Shown here: one piece after another, positions 1-4,310 of the stretch | Layout of the letters: every line of letters begins with the position of its first letter | Numbering within the stretch: the first letter of the stretch is position 1 | From: an uncultured bacterium | GTDB lineage: Bacteria; Actinomycetota; Coriobacteriia; Coriobacteriales; Coriobacteriaceae | DNA: 5,922 nt | Reading direction: 5' to 3' | Assembly (NCBI GenBank): GCA_905215275.1 | Contig: CAJMPE010000123.1 | Location: 1-5,922 of the forward strand | Program-made: the position numbers and the translations under genes | The notes under the pieces: generated by a model | Database searches by the model: none | What the model saw: only the letters and a program-made list of their open reading frames with translations | What the model was told of the DNA's origin: nothing

Positions 1-618
1 CTTGTCCTCCATCGCCCGCCTGACGGCGTCGACGTAGTACGCGAGCGCGTCGCCGTCGGCTTTCTCGGGAAACGATATCGACCGGATCCACGCCCAGTGC
101 GCGGCGGTCCAGTTGCCCTTCCTGCGGCCGGTCGGGGTGGTCTCGCTGAACGCGTATCCGTGCCTGAGGAGGAACTTCGACAGCCGCTGCTTGCAGCGCT
201 TCAGGTCCTCGCGGGCGTCGTCCAGCGCGCGCACCAGGTCGCGCGCCGCCTCGCATCCGTCGTCGGGGACCCACACCTCCACGACGTTGCCTACCGACAG
301 CATGCGGGCCAGGAACTCCGCGTCGTTGCGGTCGTTCTTCCTCTTGCGGTCGGCCGGGGGCTTGATCATCTTGGACACCGCGCCGACGACGCAGTCGATT
401 CCCATCGAGGACAGCCTCTTCTGCAGGTCGAACCCGGTGACGCCCGACTCGTAGGCGCATTTCGCGGCAGGGTCCAGCGACCTCACCCACTCTGCGACGG
501 CTGCCGCGTCGTAGGCGAAAGTGGCCGAGCGGACCTCGCCGGTCATCGCGTCGAGGGCGACGGCCTTTATGGATCGCGCGTGCACGTCGAGGCCGACGAA
601 GGTGGTAGTATTCAACAT
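1..618 (-). CDS. IS110-family transposase, N-terminal part (truncated by window edge)
   Basis: This is the RuvC-like DEDD catalytic domain of an IS110 recombinase, the enzyme that excises and inserts the element under guidance of a bridge RNA. The frame is open from the ATG at 618 to base 1, giving 206 residues of a protein normally 330-410 long. The serine-bearing C-terminal Transposase_20 domain would lie outside the window. Visible acidic residues are D11 in FVGLDVHARS, E57 in CAYESG, and D96 and D99 in RKRKNDRNDAEFLA, the classic DEDD spacing. The region after residue 120 (REDLKRCKQRLSKFLLRHG) is the helical linker typical of the family. The start at 618 has an AAGGGG purine run 7 nt upstream; an in-frame ATG at 636 has no ribosome binding site. 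That purine run lies in a 10-bp stem (see 621-718). Family assignment is firm. Whether the full gene is intact cannot be seen. Confidence 0.9.
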   Translation of the reverse strand, partial: MLNTTTFVGLDVHARSIKAVALDAMTGEVRSATFAYDAAAVAEWVRSLDPAAKCAYESGVTGFDLQKRLSSMGIDCVVGAVSKMIKPPADRKRKNDRNDAEFLARMLSVGNVVEVWVPDDGCEAARDLVRALDDAREDLKRCKQRLSKFLLRHGYAFSETTPTGRRKGNWTAAHWAWIRSISFPEKADGDALAYYVDAVRRAMEDK

Positions 619-620
619 GA

Positions 621-718
621 GAGAGCCCCTTTCCATGCTTGTGGCGTGGCCGCCACTTTTGAGTTGGACACTCACATTGTCGGCCTAATCCACGGATTCG
701 CATGCAGCAGGGGCTCTC
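621..718 (-). promoter_or_regulatory. 10-bp stem sequestering the ribosome binding site of the first IS110 transposase
   Basis: GAGAGCCCCT at 621-630 is the exact reverse complement of AGGGGCTCTC at 709-718. On the transcribed minus strand the 3' arm contains the AGGGG used as ribosome binding site for the ATG at 618, so a transcript starting upstream of 718 can hide it. The 78-nt loop holds a further perfect 6-bp hairpin (GTGGCG 641-646 / CGCCAC 651-656) and a 5-bp AATCC/GGATT palindrome at 687-698. A competing 6-bp stem pairs 674-679 with 718-723. A partial second copy of the 5' arm (GGGGCTCT on plus) sits at 893-900 and could pair with the same site. The stems are seen; translational control is inference. 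Confidence 0.5.
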
Positions 719-934
719 AATGTTTTCATGTCCTGCTCATATCGTCTCGTTTGAGGCGACCTGACGCTGCGCGGAAGCCGGGCATCCCATCTTGCCCCTT
801 GCGCATGGCTCGGCGCGTGCCGAAGTACGCTTCGCTCCTCTTTCAGGGCAATCTGCTCACCCAGCATGGCGCTCGCTGCTTTTGCTGCGAATGGGGCTCT
901 TCGGAATCCAGCCTACAGTTCTGGTCCGAAGGGG
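640..934 (-). ncRNA. Candidate bridge RNA locus of the first IS110 element
   Basis: About 300 nt without a convincing gene lie directly upstream of an IS110 transposase, the position where IS110-group elements encode their bridge RNA. Reading the minus strand, a TATAGG (946-941) is followed about 10 nt later by a strong hairpin. CTTCGGA (931-925) pairs with TCCGAAG (905-899), then CCAG (924-921) pairs with CTGG (911-908). There is a 2-nt bulge, and the loop is AACTGTAGG. Further in are a perfect CGAAG/CTTCG tetraloop hairpin (821-834), the 641-656 hairpin and the 621-718 stem. The hairpin at the start resembles the 5' stem-loop of the IS621 bridge RNA in position. The exact ends and the guide loops are not established. 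A 60-codon frame here (685-867, minus) has no ribosome binding site or family likeness. Confidence 0.4.
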
Positions 935-952
935 GGTGTTCCTATAGTTCTG
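912..952. repeat. Two direct copies of CCTAYAGTTCTG at the presumed junction of two IS110 elements
   Basis: CCTACAGTTCTG at 912-923 and CCTATAGTTCTG at 941-952 match at 11 of 12 positions, 29 bp apart. The first copy spans the loop and one inner arm of the 897-933 hairpin. The second lies between TTGACA and TATAGG, where I infer the two elements meet. As RNA from the minus strand, the first copy would pair with the plus strand of the second copy throughout, with one G-T wobble. That is the relation expected between a bridge RNA guide loop and its DNA site. Confidence 0.6.
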
Positions 953-964
953 TCAAGGGGGATT

Positions 965-986
965 CGCCCTTTCGACGGGCGTTTTT
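965..986 (+). terminator. Small rho-independent terminator-like hairpin reading rightwards
   Basis: CGCCC (965-969) and GGGCG (977-981) form a 5-bp stem with a 7-nt loop, followed by TTTTT (982-986). It has terminator polarity only on the plus strand, yet no plus-strand gene precedes it here. It sits in the right end of the second IS110 element. It may shield the element from transcription entering from the left, or be a leftover of the original target region. Confidence 0.45.
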
Positions 987-998
987 GGCAATGCTGAC

Positions 999-1018
999 GC
1001 AGGCCCGGCAGGGCCTGC
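999..1018. repeat. Perfect 8-bp hairpin just past the stop codon of the second IS110 transposase
   Basis: GCAGGCCC (999-1006) and GGGCCTGC (1011-1018) pair perfectly around a GGCA loop, 15 bp downstream of the transposase stop at 1034-1036. No T run follows it on either strand, so it is not a canonical intrinsic terminator. A role in ending or stabilising the transposase message, or as a structural part of the right end, is possible. Confidence 0.6.
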
Positions 1019-1033
1019 GATCTCCGGCGGCCG

Positions 1034-2191
1034 TTAGGCTGCGTACGGAACCTTGTCCCTCATGATCGCGTAAATCACCTTGAGCCGCTTCCTCGCCACG
1101 GCTTTCAGCGCCTTGCCGTGCGGCATGCCCCTGTCGCGGCAGCGCGCGTAATATTCGCCCCATCGGTTGCGGCTGCGCGCAAGGCAGTTGCAAGAGAATA
1201 TGAGCAGGTTCTTCAGCCTCTTGTTGCCCTGCCGCGACGCGGATACCGACGATATCGACGTGCCGGACCGCCTGTTGCGCGGCGCGAGCCCGCAGCGCGA
1301 GGCGAGCCTGTCGTGGCCCGCGAAGTCGGCTATGTCTATGGATATGACCAGCTCGGATGCCGTTCGCGGTCCTATGCCGGGCACCGTGAGCAGGCACCTG
1401 TACGTCTCGTCGGCGGCGAGCAGCGCGGATATCTCGGAGGTCAGCGACTCTATCTCGGCGGCGTTCTCCGATATCCTTCGCGCGAGCAGCCGGACGGCGC
1501 GGTCCTCGCAGGCGACGGCCGCCGGGTGCGGCCTGCTCGACGATTCGACGGATTCGACCAGCGCCGCCACTTTGGCGCGCCTGCAGCCGCGCGTGAGCGC
1601 CCCGACGGCCTGCGGCGAGGCCTCGGATATCGACCACGGGCCGCCGACGGCGGCCATGAGCTTGAGGGTCGCCGGGTCCGAGAGGTCGGCTTGCGCCTCG
1701 AATTCCGGGCACGATTCGAGCAATATGCTGCGGAGCCTGTTCTTGCTGCGCGTGTTCTCGCAGGTCAGAAAGTCCCTTTGCGCGGCGAGCGACCTGGCGG
1801 CCTCTATCTCGGGCGGCCTGTCGGCCACCGCAAGCAGCGCGTCGGGTATGCCCAGCGCCGTCTTGGCTATGACCATCGCGTCGCGCTCGTCGGTCTTGGC
1901 GTCTCCGGCGAACAGCTTCGAGGCGCCGTGCGCGGCGAGCCCGGGCAGGTACGCGCGCGGCATCCCGGCGAGCTTGGCGCGCGAAAGCGCCAGCGACCCG
2001 ATGTTGCGGACCTGGTCGACGACGACCAGCGCGCCCGGGTACTGCGCGTAGAGCCCGTCGATGGCGTTTTCCCTGTTCAAGACAGGCTTGCTTGCCAGAA
2101 GCTCGCCCTCGCGCGTGACCACGCACGCCCAGTGCGACGACTTCCCGACGTCGAGCCCTATGACGATTTCCGGCCTGGCGGGTGGTGCCAT
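1034..2191 (-). CDS. IS110-family transposase (DEDD recombinase), full length
   Basis: This bridge-RNA-guided recombinase of 385 residues catalyses excision and insertion of its element. The N-terminal RuvC-like domain starts with VIGLDVGKSSH (D14). The second acidic position is D59 in ALVVVDQVRN, where classical members have E, and D101 and D104 follow in GDAKTDERDAMVIAK. A helical linker spans roughly 130-260. The C-terminal Transposase_20 domain has the helix-hairpin-helix-like LLTVPGIGPRTASEL (267-281), then CGLAPRNRRSGTSISS (300-315), the serine-rich stretch expected to supply the catalytic serine, and RQGNKRLKN (320-328). I chose the ATG at 2191 because GGAGG (2200-2204) lies 8 nt upstream. 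A TTG at 2206 would extend the protein by five residues but overlaps that site. No frameshift or stop is seen, so the element may still be active. Confidence 0.95.
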   Translation of the reverse strand: MAPPARPEIVIGLDVGKSSHWACVVTREGELLASKPVLNRENAIDGLYAQYPGALVVVDQVRNIGSLALSRAKLAGMPRAYLPGLAAHGASKLFAGDAKTDERDAMVIAKTALGIPDALLAVADRPPEIEAARSLAAQRDFLTCENTRSKNRLRSILLESCPEFEAQADLSDPATLKLMAAVGGPWSISEASPQAVGALTRGCRRAKVAALVESVESSSRPHPAAVACEDRAVRLLARRISENAAEIESLTSEISALLAADETYRCLLTVPGIGPRTASELVISIDIADFAGHDRLASRCGLAPRNRRSGTSISSVSASRQGNKRLKNLLIFSCNCLARSRNRWGEYYARCRDRGMPHGKALKAVARKRLKVIYAIMRDKVPYAA

Positions 2192-2199
2192 GGTGGTAT

Positions 2200-2222
2200 C
2201 CTCCAATCGGTAGGCCGATCGG
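2200..2222 (-). promoter_or_regulatory. Hairpin overlapping the ribosome binding site of the second IS110 transposase
   Basis: On the minus strand CCGATCGG, loop CCTA and CCGATTGG form an 8-bp stem with one G-U pair (2203-2222). The last GG of the stem is the first GG of the GGAGG ribosome binding site (2200-2204). Folding would therefore weaken ribosome access. The other IS110 element also buries its ribosome binding site in a stem, with unrelated sequence. The structure is seen; a role in keeping transposase levels low is inference. Confidence 0.5.
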
Positions 2223-2411
2223 AAGCCCTCCCCTCGACACCCACATTACCTGGCCGTGGCGCCCGCGCCCGGCAGTTTCCTATCAGTCGTTCGGAGCGGC
2301 GAGCGTCCTCGGTGGCAACACCTCCCGGGCCCTCGAGGGGCAGGGGCAGACGGCCATCCGGGGACGCCCGATCGGCGGCCCCTCGGGGCTTGGCCAAACT
2401 GTAGGCCATGC
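2223..2411 (-). ncRNA. Candidate bridge RNA locus of the second IS110 element
   Basis: This GC-rich stretch of about 190 nt lies between the transposase leader and the presumed left end of the element. No gene on either strand is convincing. Minus-strand RNA would begin with a hairpin: TGGCC (2408-2404), loop TACAGTTT, GGCCA (2395-2391). The stem extends outward by GC/GC after a 1x1 mismatch. Downstream are GGTG-TTGC-CACC (2322-2311), the CCCTCGAGGG palindrome (2330-2339) and a GGCG-CGGG-CGCC hairpin just before the leader. Length, position and order (5' stem-loop first, then looped stems) fit a bridge RNA of the IS621 kind. I could not identify the two guide loops. A weak -10-like GATCAT (2422-2417) lies just upstream. 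Confidence 0.4.
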
Positions 2412-2479
2412 GCCGAATGATCGCCACCGAAGTTCATCGATGGCTTACCTCAGACTGTAATGGGTGGACGAGCCTTCTA
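2412..2479. other. Short flank between the second IS110 element and the SOS operon
   Basis: These bases hold no gene. They follow the stop codon of the YolD-like gene on the minus strand but contain no hairpin plus T run, so the operon has no visible intrinsic terminator before the element. CAGACTGTAA at 2451-2460 resembles the CAGAACTRTAGG motif found at the other side of the element. Confidence 0.5.
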
Positions 2480-2695
2480 TTATGGAGCGTCGTCGCGGTA
2501 CGCTTCCGTGAAGCGTCCTTCTTCCGCGATGGCGTTTCGCTCTACTTCGGTGAGCATTTCCTCATAGCCCCTCAACGCCGAAAATGGCATGAATTGGCGC
2601 GCCCGCTCGGGATAGGCGCGTGCCTTGTGCTCGTATGACGCATTCGCTTCTTCGACGCCCATGCGTTCAAGATAGGTATCCCATTCAGCCGGCAT
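2480..2695 (-). CDS. YolD-like protein, small partner of the Y-family polymerase
   Basis: A 71-residue protein is encoded directly after the UmuC-like polymerase, with the two genes overlapping by 11 bp. The motif RARQFMPFSALRGYEEML (31-48) matches the core of the YolD-like family, whose genes sit beside UmuC/UvrX-type polymerases in Gram-positive bacteria. The rest is charged and mostly helical in appearance, with no signal peptide or membrane segment. The start is the ATG at 2695, with GGAGG (2701-2705) 5 nt upstream inside the polymerase gene. Earlier in-frame starts up to 2797 would run through the polymerase C-terminus and have no such site. Overlap suggests translational coupling and joint SOS control. 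A regulatory or accessory role in translesion synthesis is inferred from the neighbour; no biochemical function is shown by the sequence. Confidence 0.85.
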   Translation of the reverse strand: MPAEWDTYLERMGVEEANASYEHKARAYPERARQFMPFSALRGYEEMLTEVERNAIAEEGRFTEAYRDDAP

Positions 2696-4139
2696 TGTGA
2701 CCTCCAATTTGCATGTTTCGCTTGCGCATCGTCGCGTTCTTTTTGAAGCTCGTGCCGAAGAGCACAGAGTTTTTGCCGAACCTCGATTGCACGGCAAGCA
2801 TGGCTTTTTGTATATCCCGTTCGCGCTGTTCTTCTTCGGGCGCGGAAAAAAGGCTCATTTGACAGCCTTCCGCTTCGACGATTTCGGAAAAACCCAACAT
2901 AATGCGTCGTATTGGGCGTTCGGGATCGACGTGGCCGTCGAAGAGCTGCGCCGCGGCGCCGAACAGGAGGTGGAATGAGTTCGTGGGCGCATCGAGCGTG
3001 CGTGCTCCACCTGCGGCTTCGTGGTAGCCGCTGTTGCGCGCGCCGGGCCCAACGATTCGTGTGCCGTGCTCGCCGACGAAAACGCGCGTTTCATCGTCCG
3101 CATTGCGATGCGGCCGATGGCTTTGGGTCTCGTTGAATCTTGCATTGTCGTAAGCGTGTTTCAGCTCGGCTTGCGTTTGGAGATGGGCGAAGCCTCCGGT
3201 TGCGGTGGCGCCATGGGCCTTCGCGTAACCCACATGCAGCGACACGCGCCGTGCCGCTAAGCCCTTTTCAATCATGTCGAGCGCGCTCGATTCAACCATC
3301 TCTCGCAGCACGGTGCGGGCGTCTTCGAGCGAGTAGTCGTGTTCGAGCACCTGCCCGTTGGCTATGGACTTTCCAACGGGCTTCCATGCCTTGATTTCCT
3401 CGATGGTACAAGGCTCTTGGCCCCAGGCGTGATCGATGAGGAATTCGGCGTTTACTCCGAATTCGCGATAGAGCACATCTTCTGGCAGCTGCGTTATGTC
3501 ATAAAGCGTGCGCGCGCCGTGCTTGGCGAGTCTCGCCGCAATGCCGGGGCCGATGCCCCAGATGTCGGTGATGGGGCGATGGGGCCAGATCTCCTTGCGA
3601 AAGGTCTCGTCGTCGAGTTTGCCGATGCGACTGGGCACGTGCTTGGCGGTGATATCGAGTGCAACCTTGGCCTGGAATAGGTTGGGGCCGATGCCGACCG
3701 TCGCCGTGATGCCGGTGCGCGTCAGGACCTCGTCGCGCAACATGCAGGCGAAGCCTTCCGCATCGGTGTGATAGAGGTCCAGATAGGGTGTCACGTCGAT
3801 AAAGCATTCATCGATTGAATAGACGTGAATGTCTTGCGGACTCACGTATTCCAGATAGATGCCGTAGATTTGCGCCGACACCTCCATGTAGTGCTGCATG
3901 CGCGGTACGGCCTTGATGTAGTCGATGCCGTCGGGAATCTCGAACAGGCGACAGCGGTTATGGATTCCGAGGTCCTTCATGGCCTGTGTGATGGCGAGGC
4001 AGATGGTCGTGCGCCCGCGCGATTCGTCGGCAACGACCAGGTTGGTGGTGAGCGGGTTGAGCCCGCGGTCAACGCACTCGACGCTAGCGTAAAACGTCTT
4101 GAGGTCGATGCAGATATAGGTGTGACGATCGTGCCCCAC
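2685..4139 (-). CDS. Y-family DNA polymerase, UmuC/UvrX type (SOS translesion polymerase)
   Basis: This is an error-prone translesion polymerase of 484 residues that copies past DNA damage at stalled forks. The palm starts with ICIDLKTFYASVEC (9-22): D12 is a catalytic metal ligand and Y17 the likely steric gate. SIDECFIDV (108-116) supplies D110 and E111. A helix-hairpin-helix thumb follows (ITDIWGIGPGIAARL, 190-204), then the little finger. QMSLF (427-431) fits the beta-clamp binding motif QxxLF. The tail TMRKRNMQIGGHNAG is typical of the UmuC group. About 40 extra residues, rich in charged residues and glycine, appear near 335-378. I chose the GTG at 4139 because GGGAGG lies 4 nt upstream. 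An ATG at 4151 is possible, but starts at 4157 or 4211 fall in the LexA boxes and promoter. The gene overlaps the YolD-like gene. Confidence 0.92.
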   Translation of the reverse strand: MGHDRHTYICIDLKTFYASVECVDRGLNPLTTNLVVADESRGRTTICLAITQAMKDLGIHNRCRLFEIPDGIDYIKAVPRMQHYMEVSAQIYGIYLEYVSPQDIHVYSIDECFIDVTPYLDLYHTDAEGFACMLRDEVLTRTGITATVGIGPNLFQAKVALDITAKHVPSRIGKLDDETFRKEIWPHRPITDIWGIGPGIAARLAKHGARTLYDITQLPEDVLYREFGVNAEFLIDHAWGQEPCTIEEIKAWKPVGKSIANGQVLEHDYSLEDARTVLREMVESSALDMIEKGLAARRVSLHVGYAKAHGATATGGFAHLQTQAELKHAYDNARFNETQSHRPHRNADDETRVFVGEHGTRIVGPGARNSGYHEAAGGARTLDAPTNSFHLLFGAAAQLFDGHVDPERPIRRIMLGFSEIVEAEGCQMSLFSAPEEEQRERDIQKAMLAVQSRFGKNSVLFGTSFKKNATMRKRNMQIGGHNAG

Positions 4140-4150
4140 GCGTCCTCCCA

Positions 4151-4166
4151 TCAAACACATGTTCTT
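4151..4166 (-). promoter_or_regulatory. Second (weaker) LexA box of the SOS operon
   Basis: Minus-strand AAGAACATGTGTTTGA matches the palindrome TCGAAC-N4-GTTCGA at 9 of 12 fixed positions. It lies in the leader, 17 bp from the stronger box and just before the polymerase ribosome binding site. Two boxes on the same helical side or nearly so would allow cooperative or tighter repression by LexA. Confidence 0.65.
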
Positions 4167-4167
4167 A

Positions 4168-4183
4168 TCGAATACATGTTCGA
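4168..4183 (-). promoter_or_regulatory. LexA box (SOS operator) at the transcription start of the polymerase operon
   Basis: Minus-strand TCGAACATGTATTCGA matches the actinobacterial/Bacillus LexA consensus TCGAAC-N4-GTTCGA at 11 of 12 fixed positions. It touches the last base of the -10 box and covers the expected start point. LexA bound here would block RNA polymerase until RecA-stimulated cleavage of LexA after DNA damage. Confidence 0.85.
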
Positions 4184-4211
4184 TAATAGCTGGTCGTCCG
4201 GACACCGTCAA
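4183..4211 (-). promoter_or_regulatory. Sigma-70-type promoter of the polymerase-YolD operon
   Basis: On the minus strand TTGACG (4211-4206) and TATTAT (4188-4183) are separated by exactly 17 bp, one mismatch from consensus in each. Transcription should start near 4176, inside the first LexA box. This shows that the in-frame TTG at 4211 is part of the -35 box and not a start codon. Confidence 0.85.
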
Positions 4212-4227
4212 AACCTGTCCCTTTTTG
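4211..4227. repeat. AAACCTGTCCCTTTTTG motif, also found in the 4894-4956 terminator
   Basis: These 17 bases match 4942-4957 (AAACCTGTCCTTTTTG) except for one extra C. At 4942 the motif is the 3' arm of a long hairpin with its T run; here the matching 5' arm is missing. It adjoins the -35 box of the SOS promoter. It may be half of a dispersed palindromic repeat or a terminator remnant. Confidence 0.5.
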
Positions 4228-4310
4228 CAGGGTATGGTCGTGCGGCTGGATTGGGTTTTTAACGCAGCTCTAAAGAGTGCGAAACAGCTTGGAAAACCTT
4301 GCTTCGTAGC

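Larger units (their letters stand above)
1..946 (-). mobile_element. IS110-family insertion sequence, 5' (left-end) part only
   Basis: This is the left-end half of an IS110-family element, cut off by the window edge inside its transposase gene. It holds the first 206 codons of the transposase (1-618) and the non-coding region upstream of them. IS110 elements have no long terminal inverted repeats and make no target duplication beyond a short core, so the outer boundary cannot be read directly. I place it provisionally near 946, between a TTGACA that suits the right end of the neighbouring element and a TATAGG that suits the left end of this one. An end anywhere in about 907-956 is possible. 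The protein differs clearly from the neighbouring IS110 transposase, so this is a separate element and not a tandem duplicate. Confidence 0.6.
947..2424 (-). mobile_element. Complete IS110-family insertion sequence (second element)
   Basis: The element holds a complete transposase gene (1034-2191), a left-end non-coding region upstream of it (2192 to about 2411-2424) and a short right end (about 947-1033). Total length near 1.5 kb fits IS110 elements. The long non-coding stretch is upstream of the gene, as in the IS110 group, not downstream as in the IS1111 group. A consensus TTGACA (minus strand, 956-951) near the right end fits the known arrangement in which the excised circle joins a -35 box from the right end to a -10 box from the left end. 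A perfect 10-bp inverted repeat (911-920 / 2397-2406) lies near both ends. Outer boundaries are approximate by about 40 bp. The element lies just downstream of the SOS operon, in the same orientation. Confidence 0.6.

Noticed and set aside
685..867. 60-codon minus-strand frame (MLGEQIALKEERSVLRHAPS...) upstream of the first transposase.
   Set aside because: It has no ribosome binding site, no recognised family, and overlaps several hairpins of the candidate bridge RNA. It is kept as a weak alternative only.
97..1065. Long plus-strand open frame (322 codons) across the left end.
   Set aside because: It runs antisense to the first IS110 transposase and its non-coding region, has no family likeness, and is a usual artefact of GC-rich codons.
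1118..2404. 428-codon plus-strand frame and a 434-codon minus-strand frame (942-2246) over the second transposase.
   Set aside because: Both are shifted or antisense readings of a gene with all expected catalytic motifs; their translations are Arg/Ala/Gly-rich and lack any domain.
4140..4211. 24-residue N-terminal extension of the polymerase from a TTG at 4211.
   Set aside because: The TTG is the first half of the -35 box and the extension would span the -10 box and both LexA boxes.
4251..4276. Possible promoter TTGGGT/TAAAGA for the dehydrogenase-like gene.
   Set aside because: The spacer is only 14 bp and both boxes are poor; no convincing promoter for this gene is visible between 4228 and 4310.
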